Source: Flexithrix dorotheae DSM 6795
GTDB lineage: Bacteria; Bacteroidota; Bacteroidia; Cytophagales; Flammeovirgaceae
Assembly: GCF_000379765.1 (NCBI RefSeq)
Contig: NZ_KB903430.1
Coordinates: 158,945-222,944 of the forward strand
Length of the DNA stretch: 64,000 nucleotides
Direction: 5' to 3'
This document shows positions 52,509 through 61,375 of the stretch, in pieces. Below the pieces are notes generated by a model. The model was not told the origin of the DNA. It worked only from the letters and a program-made list of their open reading frames with translations, and did not search any database. Each line of letters begins with the position of its first letter. The stretch's first letter is position 1. The position numbers and the translations under genes are program-made.

Positions 52509-53369
52509 TTAATCTCTTGGGGCATGTCCCATAGTATCCGGAGCACCTTTGTGGTACCTGAACCGCTCAACTGATTTTCCATCAATCACCCTTATTCTAT
52601 TCCGGATTTTTTCGTATACTTTTTCCTCTTCTCCTTCTGGATAGGCTTTTAAATCAGACCCTTTGTAATCATACCATCCCGAGCTCCACTGACTAACATA
52701 TTTGGTACCAGCTTCAACTCTTAGCTCTACAAAATCACTGATATCCACAATCGTATTTTTATCGGAAATATTTCCACCATAAAATAAAAATTCAGGAACT
52801 GCATAAGCCTCCAGTTTATCCTGTATGATTTGTCCTTCATACAGCAAAGGCCATTCTGCAGCCCTTACAGCATCTGCAGCCAGATAAGCTGCTGCCCTAT
52901 GGTCACTTTTTTGCCACACCTGGTAATTGTACCCGGGATCAAAAGCCAACAGCACATCTGGTTTCAATTTTCTGATATAATACACCAGTTTACCTACAAC
53001 TTCTTCACGATCAGCAAATTCAAGCCGACCGTCATCATACCCCAGATTAATATAGTGTTCCTCTGAAAGCCCTATTTCTTTCATGGCATTCAGTTGCTCC
53101 TGTCTCCTAATTTTCGCCAGATCATTTCGGCTAAGCTTTGGATCTTTCGTGCCAACATTTCCGGTAGTCATGGTTAAAATGAAAACCTCATTTCCGTTTT
53201 TTTTGAGCATGGCCAATGTCCCATGAGATTGAGAATCATCATCAGGATGGGCAGCAATAAGTAATATGGTTTTGCCAGTCCAAGCCTCAACAGGCTGATC
53301 TGGCTGGGCCAAAGCAAGAGCACTCATGAACCATCCCATTAAGACATTTAAAATTATACTTTTTGTCAT
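52509..53369 (-). CDS. Secreted PIG-L/LmbE-family deacetylase
   Basis: A 286-residue secreted deacetylase. The signal peptide covers about residues 1-21. The zinc-binding AHPDDD motif is in LLIAAHPDDDSQSHGTLAM, and the distal His in WQKSDHRAAAYLAADAVR. The family removes acetyl from N-acetylglucosamine-containing or similar compounds. A secreted form next to a sugar-responsive regulator points to a carbohydrate ligand. A TAnnTTTG element at 53,632-53,639 could serve it with a long leader. Confidence 0.9.
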   Translation of the reverse strand: MTKSIILNVLMGWFMSALALAQPDQPVEAWTGKTILLIAAHPDDDSQSHGTLAMLKKNGNEVFILTMTTGNVGTKDPKLSRNDLAKIRRQEQLNAMKEIGLSEEHYINLGYDDGRLEFADREEVVGKLVYYIRKLKPDVLLAFDPGYNYQVWQKSDHRAAAYLAADAVRAAEWPLLYEGQIIQDKLEAYAVPEFLFYGGNISDKNTIVDISDFVELRVEAGTKYVSQWSSGWYDYKGSDLKAYPEGEEEKVYEKIRNRIRVIDGKSVERFRYHKGAPDTMGHAPRD

Positions 53370-53800
53370 ATCATTTTTAATTTCCTTTGAAAAATAGAGC
53401 TGTTTTTTGGTGATTAATGATGGCTGGATTTCATATTTTCCTTCAAATTTCCCTCACAACATCGTCAGGCTCCAAAAGACCTTTCTATACTTTTTCAAAG
53501 AGATTACTCAATGAATTTAGGTGTAATTAGAGGATATTCAATTCAGAAAAAACACAAAATAGCAAACTGGTCGATTTTATTATTGGAAAACCATTTTAAA
53601 AAATCCTTTCAATTTTTAGTAGTGGTATTTTCAAATATAGATTTAAAATAATTAAACAAATTCGCAAAATAAATATTTACATCCTCAATTTACGAAAATT
53701 ACTTTGTATTTACCAAAAAGCCTGATCATTTCTGTTTCAAAACAAAAAAGTCCGGACAAATGCCCGGACCCCTAATCAAATTCTTAATTGGAAATCGGAT
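53370..53800. other. Intergenic region upstream of the PIG-L gene
   Basis: This 431-bp A+T-rich stretch has no gene. It contains a TATATTTG/TTTG pair with 17-base spacing on the minus strand (53,632-53,660), a plausible promoter for the PIG-L operon, and the terminator of the small membrane protein gene at its right end. Confidence 0.6.
53743..53770 (-). terminator. Terminator of the PspB-like gene
   Basis: gtccgg and ccggac form a GC-rich stem with an 8-base loop, followed by TTTTTTG on the minus strand, 31 bp past the stop codon. Confidence 0.85.
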
Positions 53801-54010
53801 TTATTCCTTAAGCTGAGGAAGCTCACTGACGATTACTTCCAGGTTTTCCAGCCTTTTTTTGAGTTGCTGGTTTTCAATTTTTAAAGTCTCCAGTTCTCTT
53901 TTATCTCCCGAGGTTAATCCACCCGATTTCATGTTCATTTTTTTCAGTGCAAGCATACTCCCGCAAATGATCGCAACAATGGGTATGCATAATGCTATTA
54001 TTCCTTCCAT
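53801..54010 (-). CDS. Small PspB-like membrane/coiled-coil protein
   Basis: A 69-residue protein with one N-terminal membrane segment (IIALCIPIVAIICGSMLAL) and a C-terminal heptad coiled coil (KRELETLKIENQQLKKRLEN). Length and layout resemble the phage-shock protein PspB, and similar small proteins are common in Bacteroidota. It has its own strong terminator. A link to envelope stress is inference; no other psp gene is near. Confidence 0.75.
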   Translation of the reverse strand: MEGIIALCIPIVAIICGSMLALKKMNMKSGGLTSGDKRELETLKIENQQLKKRLENLEVIVSELPQLKE

Positions 54011-54318
54011 ATTTTTTTTATTAATAATTTACTTTTAAGGCTGTTTAAAATTTATTTTTTTGGTAACAAAAAGTAAGGATGGCAATTGTCATTACATCCG
54101 GGCCAAAACAAAATTTCAGCTAGCCTATGGCAATTTAACAGATGGTCAATTAAAATTCAACTATTAATATTCAAGTAGCATATCTTTTCCACCACAGGTT
54201 ATTTGTTTTGATGAATTTACCATACATACTTTCAAAGTCCCCGGCTTCAGATGGTTTTATCCGAATTATTTCTTTTTGATCTCCCAAACATTTTCCTCAT
54301 TTTCTGCATTATGCAATT
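54011..54318. other. Divergent intergenic region
   Basis: This 308-bp stretch separates two divergent genes. It is A+T-rich and should hold promoters for both; no full promoter match or other element stands out. Confidence 0.5.
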
Positions 54319-54768
54319 ATGGAAATAATAATAAAAACCAAAGTAGAACAATCCATCCAAAAAGTTTGGAAAGGATTTGATAAAAGGCTTTTGTTGAAAT
54401 TTAGCCCTCCTTTTCCAAAAGTCAGTATCACAAGGTTTGACGGATCGCAGAAGGGAAATGAAGTTCATCTGAAACTGGATTTAATCTTTTTTAACCAGGA
54501 ATGGAAAAGTTTAATTACCCAGGATTTTCAAAGTGAAGCTGAAATGTATTTCATAGATGAGGGTACTCAGCTCCCTTTCTTCCTTAAATTTTGGAAACAT
54601 AAGCACCTGATGGAAAAGAAGGATGAAGGCACCTTAATCATTGATCACATTAATTTTAAAACACCCTACATTTTTACAGATTTCCTTTTTTATCCTTTGC
54701 TCTATTTTCAGTTCCTTTACAGAAAACCAATTTATAAAAAGGAATTCAAGCGTAATTATGTCAGATAA
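54319..54768 (+). CDS. SRPBCC-fold ligand-binding protein
   Basis: A 149-residue protein with the START/Bet v1-like (SRPBCC) pattern: an N-terminal strand and helix (IIIKTKVEQSIQKVWKGFDK), central strands (VHLKLDLIFFNQEWKSLI) and a final long helix (LFYPLLYFQFLYRKPIYKKE). Such proteins bind hydrophobic ligands in the cytosol. It overlaps the next gene by 11 bp, so the two are co-translated. The ligand is unknown. Confidence 0.75.
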   Translation: MEIIIKTKVEQSIQKVWKGFDKRLLLKFSPPFPKVSITRFDGSQKGNEVHLKLDLIFFNQEWKSLITQDFQSEAEMYFIDEGTQLPFFLKFWKHKHLMEKKDEGTLIIDHINFKTPYIFTDFLFYPLLYFQFLYRKPIYKKEFKRNYVR

Positions 54769-55546
54769 AATAAATAGAGTAGCTTTTGTGGGTGCAGGAA
54801 ATGTTGCATGGCACTTATCCCAGGCCTTCCAAAAAGCTGGCTGTAAAATCACTGAAGTTTATTCCCAAAATATTGAAAATGCCAGGGCACTTTGCGAAAA
54901 GCTAAATTCCGGAACGGCCAAAAACGAATTGGATTTTTCGGAAAGTAAAGCTCAATTAATTGTTATCTCTGTAAAGGATGATGCCTTGACTGATTTGGTC
55001 AAACAATTAAAATTACCTCAAGTAACTCAGCCAATTGTAGTTCATACATCAGGCTCACAGCCACTTTCCATAATCTCAGATTCACTTCCTTCGGCAGGGG
55101 TATTTTACCCGCTTCAAACTTTCTCCAAGAGGAAGGAAATTGATTTATCCAGGTCCCCTGTATTAATAGAATCCAATAAAGTAAAGGACAAAGGACTATT
55201 ACTGGAATTGGCAAAGAGAATTTCTAATTATGTAGAGGAGGTGGATTCATCTGCAAGAACATCTTTACATATTGCAGCTGTTTTTGCCTGTAACTTTTCA
55301 AATCATTTATTTGCCATTGCTAAAGAAATCCTAAATAAAAAAGGACTAAACTTTAATCTATTGGAGCCGCTTATTGAAGAAACTGTTTACAAAGCATTTT
55401 CCCATTCCCCAAAGGCTGGCCAGACTGGCCCTGCCATCCGAAAAGATGAGGAAATTATCCAAAAACATTTACTGGCCCTAAAAGAAAATGCTTCTTATCA
55501 ACAACTCTACGAGTTGCTAACAAGAAGCATTCAAAGGCATGCTTAA
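54758..55546 (+). CDS. Rossmann-fold/DUF2520 oxidoreductase-like protein
   Basis: ATG 54,758 is chosen; the longer open frame (to 54,641) is only overlap with the SRPBCC gene. The 262-residue product begins with a Rossmann NAD(P)-binding motif (VAFVGAGNVAWHLSQAFQKA). It has a DUF2520 C-terminal domain (HIAAVFACNFSNHLFAIAKE; TGPAIRKDEEII). The family resembles ketopantoate reductase/pyrroline carboxylate reductase relatives, but its substrate is not established. It is convergent with the LysM gene, with 13 bp between stops. Confidence 0.85.
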   Translation: MSDKINRVAFVGAGNVAWHLSQAFQKAGCKITEVYSQNIENARALCEKLNSGTAKNELDFSESKAQLIVISVKDDALTDLVKQLKLPQVTQPIVVHTSGSQPLSIISDSLPSAGVFYPLQTFSKRKEIDLSRSPVLIESNKVKDKGLLLELAKRISNYVEEVDSSARTSLHIAAVFACNFSNHLFAIAKEILNKKGLNFNLLEPLIEETVYKAFSHSPKAGQTGPAIRKDEEIIQKHLLALKENASYQQLYELLTRSIQRHA

Positions 55547-55559
55547 ATAAAACTGAAAT

Positions 55560-58247
55560 TTATTTTACCCTTAATTTTTCTCCAACTGAAATTGTGTCAT
55601 CCGTTTTGCTGTTAAGCCTTTTCAATTGGGAAACACTCACTTTATATTTCCTCCCAATAGAATACAAAGTTTCGCTTTTCTTCACGGTATGATAAACCTT
55701 TTTTGAAGTAGCCGGAGCAGAATAAGTAGGCTGAGTATTTGTATTTGGTGCAGGTGTATTATTTGTCAGCTGCACATTAATGGTTGAAGTACTATTTGCA
55801 GGCACAGCCTGGAAAGAAGGATTCGTATAATACTCATCACCAGATACTGCCTCATTTATTCCTTTGTAAGTTCCTAATCTGTTAGGGGGTAATGAAGTAG
55901 GCGCAGAAGTTTGAATAGGAGTAGCTACAATAACCGAATTATTATTAGGAGAAGAAGTTGGCGCAGAAACCTCAGAAGGATCTACGTAATCCACTACTAA
56001 TTTTGTTCCTATTAACATCCTGTCTGCTTTTGATCCATTCAACCTTTTCAATCGATCGATATTGGTACCGTATTTCCTGGCAATGGCATATAAAGTCTCG
56101 CCACTCTGCACAGTATGATATTGTGCAACCTTATTTGATTTTGGTTGATAAGTCTTTTTAGGTTTTGTGGAAGCCATCTTCACCTGCGCCTTAGGCTGAG
56201 TATTTTGTACAGGTGGATTTGAGTTATAAGAAGGCACATTATTATTTGCTGGTTGGTTATAAGAATTGTTATAACCAGCAGGTTGGTTATATTGGGGTTG
56301 TTGTACAGGCACATTAGCCACATTATTGGCAGGTGCTGATCCTGGTTTTACCACCAATTGTTGTCCGGTATAAATATCTGTACCAAAGGGAATATTATTC
56401 CATTTTCTCAATTCATCCACAGTGACATTATATTGAGCAGCAAGCGCAAAAATATTATCAGTATTTTTCACCACATGATATTGAGGCTGAGTGGCTACCT
56501 GATTTTGATTTGGCTGTGTACCGGCTGGTGTATTGTAATACGATGTCCCCGGATTTGCAGTAGCCACCTGCGGATTGCTATTTGGATTACTTCCGGCAGG
56601 AAGTAAGAAAGTTGCCCCCTCATTATAATTAGCTGCAGCAGGCTGGAAAGCATTACCTGAATTATTATAATTTGAGGTAGGAACTGAAGTAGAATAAGCA
56701 GGATTTCCGTAAGCATTATTATTACTGTTATTTGCATAAGCCTGATTTACACCTGCAGGGCTTCCCTGCCCAACAACCAGTACCTGGCCTACACTAATTT
56801 CATCACCAACCAGGTTATTCCAATCCCTGATATCATTTACCTTAATGTTGTAATCTCTCGAAATTTTATATAAGGTTTCTCCTTTAGCAACTGTATGAGT
56901 TTTTGAAGAAGAAGTTACAGCCTGTCCATATCCTGCAGGCTGAGCATATTGATTATCATTTGAAGCAATAATACCACTTGGGTTACTTACATAAATTTGC
57001 TGGCCAACCTCCAGGTAAGTACTATTACTTAGTCTGTTCCAGGCAATTAGATCCCTTGCCGAAACACCATAGTTTCTGGCAATGGCATAAATTGATTCAC
57101 CTCTTTGAACCACATGTGTTTGAGCATTTTGCTGAGCAGTAGCATTGCCGGCAGCCGCATAATTTGGGTTGTTTCCTGAGAAAAGATTCTGATACTGAGG
57201 ATTGGTAGTTCCCTGACTTCCAGCTGGCACTCCATAATTTGGATTATTTCCCGCGACATTGCTCGAAGGCAAAATTATTCCTGATTCCGGATCCGTAGGT
57301 AAATTAGTATTTTGGTTTGAGGGCTGATTTACAGGAATTACTTCCCCATTTGGTCCAATTCTATAGGCAGGTTGGTTTCCATTAGGTCCTGCCTGATTTG
57401 AAGCCACATCTACAGGTTGTACCCGCAAAACATCATCCTTTTTCAAAGTAATACTTTGCAGTTTGTTCCAATTTTTAAGATCCAATGCTGATACATTATA
57501 CATTTTGGCGATAGAGAAAATGGTCTCACCTTCCTGCACCGTATGATATTTTGCATTTGGATTAATATTTCCATCCTTGGTTTTGGCTAGCTCTTCCGAT
57601 TTCTTGGCATTATCCTTCACAGGAGGTTTCCCTTCAATAAATCTATCCCAGGGACCTTCCTCAGATTTCATATCCTTTTCGGTAAGGGCAACTTTTTCAA
57701 CCGGGGCACTTTTACTTCTTTTGGATTTCAGGTACATTTTTCTGCCAACCACCACATTTTCAGTGGGAGTCATCCTATTTTTGCTCAAAAGAGATTTCTT
57801 TTTCACTCCATAGATTTGGGCAATATCCCAAAGCGTTTCTTTTGGCTTTACAATATGGTAATCCACCTGAGCACTTCCTTTTTTAGATTTTAAATAATAC
57901 ACTGCACCTTCTACCAGATCATCTAATAGCACTGGAGAAGTATCATTGTATTTGGCGAATTTATCTTTACTTAAATCCACGAAAGCCAGTAAATTATTTA
58001 CATCCTGATTTGGCCTTGCTATAATGGCAGGAAGTCCATTCGCAGTTACCTGAATGATGGTATCACCATTGTAAACCTTATAGGTTTTATTGGATATTTT
58101 CGGATACAAATCCTGATTAGGATTCATTTGAATTTTTGCGTTTTCCCATTTTGACAGGTTGTCATTAGAAATGGAAATAGCCTGACTAAGGTTAAAAACA
58201 AAAGTCAAGCTGAATGCAAGAAGAAAAGCATGCCTTAAATTCTTCAT
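55560..58247 (-). CDS. Secreted seven-LysM protein
   Basis: An 895-residue secreted protein with a signal peptide in the first 23 residues. Seven LysM modules are visible: YHIVKPKETLWDIAQIYGV, YHTVQEGETIFSIAKMYNV, THVVQRGESIYAIARNYGV, THTVAKGETLYKISRDYNI, YHVVKNTDNIFALAAQYNV, YHTVQSGETLYAIARKYGT and YHTVKKSETLYSIGRKYKV. They are joined by long Asn/Gln/Pro/Thr-rich linkers. LysM binds peptidoglycan or other GlcNAc-containing chains. No catalytic domain is visible, so it is a binding or scaffold protein of the envelope. A TATATTTG element at 58,282-58,289 may be its promoter. Confidence 0.92.
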   Translation of the reverse strand: MKNLRHAFLLAFSLTFVFNLSQAISISNDNLSKWENAKIQMNPNQDLYPKISNKTYKVYNGDTIIQVTANGLPAIIARPNQDVNNLLAFVDLSKDKFAKYNDTSPVLLDDLVEGAVYYLKSKKGSAQVDYHIVKPKETLWDIAQIYGVKKKSLLSKNRMTPTENVVVGRKMYLKSKRSKSAPVEKVALTEKDMKSEEGPWDRFIEGKPPVKDNAKKSEELAKTKDGNINPNAKYHTVQEGETIFSIAKMYNVSALDLKNWNKLQSITLKKDDVLRVQPVDVASNQAGPNGNQPAYRIGPNGEVIPVNQPSNQNTNLPTDPESGIILPSSNVAGNNPNYGVPAGSQGTTNPQYQNLFSGNNPNYAAAGNATAQQNAQTHVVQRGESIYAIARNYGVSARDLIAWNRLSNSTYLEVGQQIYVSNPSGIIASNDNQYAQPAGYGQAVTSSSKTHTVAKGETLYKISRDYNIKVNDIRDWNNLVGDEISVGQVLVVGQGSPAGVNQAYANNSNNNAYGNPAYSTSVPTSNYNNSGNAFQPAAANYNEGATFLLPAGSNPNSNPQVATANPGTSYYNTPAGTQPNQNQVATQPQYHVVKNTDNIFALAAQYNVTVDELRKWNNIPFGTDIYTGQQLVVKPGSAPANNVANVPVQQPQYNQPAGYNNSYNQPANNNVPSYNSNPPVQNTQPKAQVKMASTKPKKTYQPKSNKVAQYHTVQSGETLYAIARKYGTNIDRLKRLNGSKADRMLIGTKLVVDYVDPSEVSAPTSSPNNNSVIVATPIQTSAPTSLPPNRLGTYKGINEAVSGDEYYTNPSFQAVPANSTSTINVQLTNNTPAPNTNTQPTYSAPATSKKVYHTVKKSETLYSIGRKYKVSVSQLKRLNSKTDDTISVGEKLRVK

Positions 58248-58281
58248 GTGCTTAAATATTTATCAGAAAAATTGTTTTATA

Positions 58282-58289
58282 CAAATATA
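58282..58289 (-). promoter_or_regulatory. -7 element TATATTTG of the LysM gene
   Basis: TATATTTG on the minus strand, 34 bp before the start codon. No TTTG at the right -33 distance is seen. Confidence 0.4.
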
Positions 58290-58447
58290 ACAAAAATAAT
58301 ATCTTTAACTTTTTAGCAAGTCTTCATATTATTACATTTTATACGGCTAAAATCATAAAAAATTGATTTTGTGCTAATTAAATTTACGAATAATTGTACA
58401 ATATAGAGGTAATGAAATTCCAAAAAAATTATTAAAATGGCAATATT

Positions 58448-59113
58448 TTAAGATTTTAGTTTTTGAGCCACTAAAATTCCATCTCTTACCGGAAGAATTG
58501 TAGTTGAAAATCGTTCATCCTCCAACACCTGATTATTGAAAACCCTGATGGCTTCTGTGTCTTTATCATTGTAACCCTCCTTATAAGCCACCTTTCCACT
58601 CCAAAGCACATTATCTGCCAGAATCACTCCTCCAACTCTTACTTTTTCAGCCACCAGATCAAAATAATTGGAATAATTTCTTTTCTCAGCATCTATAAAA
58701 ACCAAATCAAATTGTTCTTTTATATCCGGAATTATTTCCAGTGCATTACCAATAATTTGCTTCACCCTATCCCCTAATCCTGCCTTTTTTATATAACGCT
58801 TTGCCATCTCTTCTAATTCCTCATTCACTTCAATAGTATATAGCATTCCTCCTTTTTTTAACCCCCTGGCCAGGCAAATAGCAGAATAACCTGTAAAAGT
58901 TCCAATTTCCAGGACTTTTTCAGCCTGCATCATTTGAACAAACATGGTGAGCAAAACCCCTTGGGTATTTCCGGAGGCCATTTGAGGAGCAAGGGTATTT
59001 AAATGTGTTTCTCTGATTAACCCTGAGAGCAATTCCGCTTCTTTAGTAGTGTGTTGGTCAATATATTGACTTACACCGGCATCGGTAATTTCTATATTTT
59101 TTTTCTTTTTCAT
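58448..59113 (-). CDS. SAM-dependent O-methyltransferase (class I, CCoAOMT type)
   Basis: A 221-residue cytosolic methyltransferase. Motif I is KVLEIGTFTGYSAICLARGL, and the metal/SAM region is FDLVFIDAEKRNYSNY then ILADNVLWSGKV. These are the marks of the cation-dependent caffeoyl-CoA/catechol O-methyltransferase-type family. In bacteria the substrate is usually unknown; it may be a phenolic compound. It is divergent from the STAS-like gene. Confidence 0.92.
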   Translation of the reverse strand: MKKKKNIEITDAGVSQYIDQHTTKEAELLSGLIRETHLNTLAPQMASGNTQGVLLTMFVQMMQAEKVLEIGTFTGYSAICLARGLKKGGMLYTIEVNEELEEMAKRYIKKAGLGDRVKQIIGNALEIIPDIKEQFDLVFIDAEKRNYSNYFDLVAEKVRVGGVILADNVLWSGKVAYKEGYNDKDTEAIRVFNNQVLEDERFSTTILPVRDGILVAQKLKS

Positions 59114-59255
59114 AAATAGATTAGTAACTGGTAATTTATATCATTTGTGATTTAATATTAACACAAACTTACATCGGATAAAAAAATAATTTGATTATGC
59201 AGAAATAATATATATTTTATTTTGCATGAATAAAAATAAATCCTTATTTTAAAGT

Positions 59256-59681
59256 ATGAATGAATCCATTACTACTAAAATTTTTGTGAACAATGAAGCA
59301 GCGATAATATTTGAAATTGCTGCAAAAAACATTGTATTTGTTATGGTAAAAGGAGACCTTTCCGGCTCCTCTTTCCGCCAAGCTGGTGCTAGCCTCATTG
59401 AAGTGTTTGAAAAGAATAATACTTCAAAATTATTGCTAAATCTTAGAAACATGCAATTTATGTCAAAAGAAGATCAGGCCTGGGCATCAGAAACCTTCCC
59501 TCAGAAGCTCTTTCAATTGGGATTAAGGCATGTGGCTACAGTCAGACCACTTAATATTTTTTCAGAGATCACCCTCAATAAAATCAGAGACGAAATCAAT
59601 AACAAATTTGACAGTAATTTTAAAATGGAATCCTTTCATAATGAAGAACAAGCTTTAGAGTGGCTCTCAGCGTTTAATTGA
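59256..59681 (+). CDS. STAS/SpoIIAA-like protein
   Basis: A 141-residue cytosolic protein with the STAS-like pattern: FVMVKGDLSGSSFRQAGASL, LLLNLRNMQFMSKEDQAWAS and VRPLNIFSEITLNKIRDE. The segment before the second helix lacks the usual DSSG phosphorylation motif of anti-sigma antagonists (LLNLRNMQFMSKED is there instead), so classical partner switching is unlikely. It is convergent with the serine hydrolase gene, with an 8-bp overlap of the 3' ends. Confidence 0.7.
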   Translation: MNESITTKIFVNNEAAIIFEIAAKNIVFVMVKGDLSGSSFRQAGASLIEVFEKNNTSKLLLNLRNMQFMSKEDQAWASETFPQKLFQLGLRHVATVRPLNIFSEITLNKIRDEINNKFDSNFKMESFHNEEQALEWLSAFN

Positions 59682-60813
59682 CAGGGTTTCCTTCATAAAT
59701 TTTTCTCAGACCATCCACTAATGGTTGATAATTTTTGCTTGCATTATTACACAACACCACAATCGTTTTATTTAAATCCAGGTATCTGAAAAAATGAGTT
59801 TTATAGCCTGGATTATCTCCCGAATGCCAAACCATTTTCCCAAAACTTTCTCCTTCCTCAATCTGCCAACCAAACCCGTAATGACTTAAATATCCATTAT
59901 TTAAGGTCATCGATGAATAAGATTCATCTAAAGTTGACCCCTGAATAAAAGCACTGTCCCTTAATATCATATCCCAATTTAGCAGGTCAGGAGCATTGGA
60001 GCTTACTCTGCCTGGCCCCTTCCTTTCACCTAAAAAAGTATTATAATCAGCCCAGGGAAAACTTTCTGCTGGTAAATACCTGCTACTGTCTTCTGAAAAA
60101 ACAAATCCTTTGGCAAAATTATCCATTTGCTGTTTTGTGACTGTGGGGCGGATAGCAGTATTTGTTAAATTAGCTTTATCGAATATTCGTTTTTGGGAAA
60201 ATGCCACAAAATCCTCCCCTGTAACCTTTTCTACTATACTTGCCAACAATACATAACCCGTATTACTATATTGATACTTTTCACCTGGCTCAAATAACAT
60301 TGGGGGATGGTATTTTACCAGATATTCCAAAATTTCCTTATTTCCTGCCACTTTGGATTTATCCCAATGCTCATAAAATAAAGCCATATAATCTGGCAGT
60401 CCTGAAGTATGCGTTAAAAGATTTCTGACTGTAATATTTTGATAAGGTAATTCTGGTAGAAATTTCCTAAGGGAATCATCAAAACTCAATTTATCCTCTG
60501 CGGCAAGTAACATAATGGCCATTGCAGTAAATTGCTTGGAAACAGATGCCAGTTCAAAAATATCATTTTTACCAAGCGGAACCTTAGTTCCAAAATCTTT
60601 ATATCCTTTAGATTTATGAAAAATAATTTCTCCATGATCGGCTATTAAAACTACTCCGCTAAAATCTTCTACAGATTGAAAAAGAGAATCTGCAATTGCC
60701 AATACATCAACAGGCACACCCTTTAAATTCTGTTGATTATCAGTATTTTGTGCACAATTAGAAAATAATATTACAATTAAGGAAAGTCTTATACCCTGAA
60801 TTAATTTTAGCAT
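59674..60813 (-). CDS. Lipoprotein serine hydrolase, beta-lactamase class C-like
   Basis: A 379-residue serine hydrolase. The lipobox is ILFSNC (Cys20). The active-site motifs are SVSK (FELASVSKQFTAMAI), YSN (YQYSNTGYVLLASI) and HSG (WHSGDNPGYKTHF). It belongs to the broad beta-lactamase/D-aminopeptidase/esterase group. It is a distant paralogue of the island gene at 38,219-39,256. It is followed at 3 bp spacing by nothing on the same strand but preceded by the DUF6265 gene 3 bp upstream, so those two are co-translated. Confidence 0.92.
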   Translation of the reverse strand: MLKLIQGIRLSLIVILFSNCAQNTDNQQNLKGVPVDVLAIADSLFQSVEDFSGVVLIADHGEIIFHKSKGYKDFGTKVPLGKNDIFELASVSKQFTAMAIMLLAAEDKLSFDDSLRKFLPELPYQNITVRNLLTHTSGLPDYMALFYEHWDKSKVAGNKEILEYLVKYHPPMLFEPGEKYQYSNTGYVLLASIVEKVTGEDFVAFSQKRIFDKANLTNTAIRPTVTKQQMDNFAKGFVFSEDSSRYLPAESFPWADYNTFLGERKGPGRVSSNAPDLLNWDMILRDSAFIQGSTLDESYSSMTLNNGYLSHYGFGWQIEEGESFGKMVWHSGDNPGYKTHFFRYLDLNKTIVVLCNNASKNYQPLVDGLRKIYEGNPVN

Positions 60814-60816
60814 AGG

Positions 60817-61326
60817 TTAATTAGATTTTTTATAGGCAAATTTCACTTCTTCCGCAGTGCCATCTTTATGCCCTATCACTACATAAATATTCATTTCATT
60901 TTCACTTATCCTCTCAAAGGTAAAGTCATCAAAATAAACTTTACCCGAAGTCATTTTTACCAGAGGGAAGTCCACTGTTTCATCCTTTTCTTCCCAGCCC
61001 TTCAGATCTCCATGAAAATGTTTTAACCTGAGTATCAAAGAATTACCTTCTTCAGCGATGGTTAAAATTTCATAAAAATTCACCTCATTATTCACCACCA
61101 GTTTGAAAGACCCCATCATGGACCCACCCAGGGGTGAGGTCCAGACTTCCTCAGTTATTCCACCAAAAGCTTCTCCTTTCCAATGCCCTGCTATCCATGC
61201 GATATCCTTCAAATTTCCTTCAGGAGCCACACCGGTACTATCATAAGACAAGGTATTTTGGGCAAAACAGGGAATAAACCCCTGAATAATAAAGAAGATT
61301 AAAATTTGAATAATTAGTTTTTTCAT
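60817..61326 (-). CDS. Secreted DUF6265-family protein
   Basis: A 169-residue secreted protein. The signal peptide ends FIPCFAQ. The body matches DUF6265: IAWIAGHWKGEAFGGITEEV, WTSPLGGSMMGSFKLV and RLKHFHGDLKGWEEKDE, a calycin/lipocalin-like beta barrel by pattern. The function is unknown. It lies 49 bp downstream of the P1 peptidase and 3 bp upstream of the serine hydrolase, so the three probably form one operon. Confidence 0.85.
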   Translation of the reverse strand: MKKLIIQILIFFIIQGFIPCFAQNTLSYDSTGVAPEGNLKDIAWIAGHWKGEAFGGITEEVWTSPLGGSMMGSFKLVVNNEVNFYEILTIAEEGNSLILRLKHFHGDLKGWEEKDETVDFPLVKMTSGKVYFDDFTFERISENEMNIYVVIGHKDGTAEEVKFAYKKSN

Positions 61327-61375
61327 ATTAAATACAGCTCAATGAGATTGCCAATAAATAAAGTAAAATTAAGCA

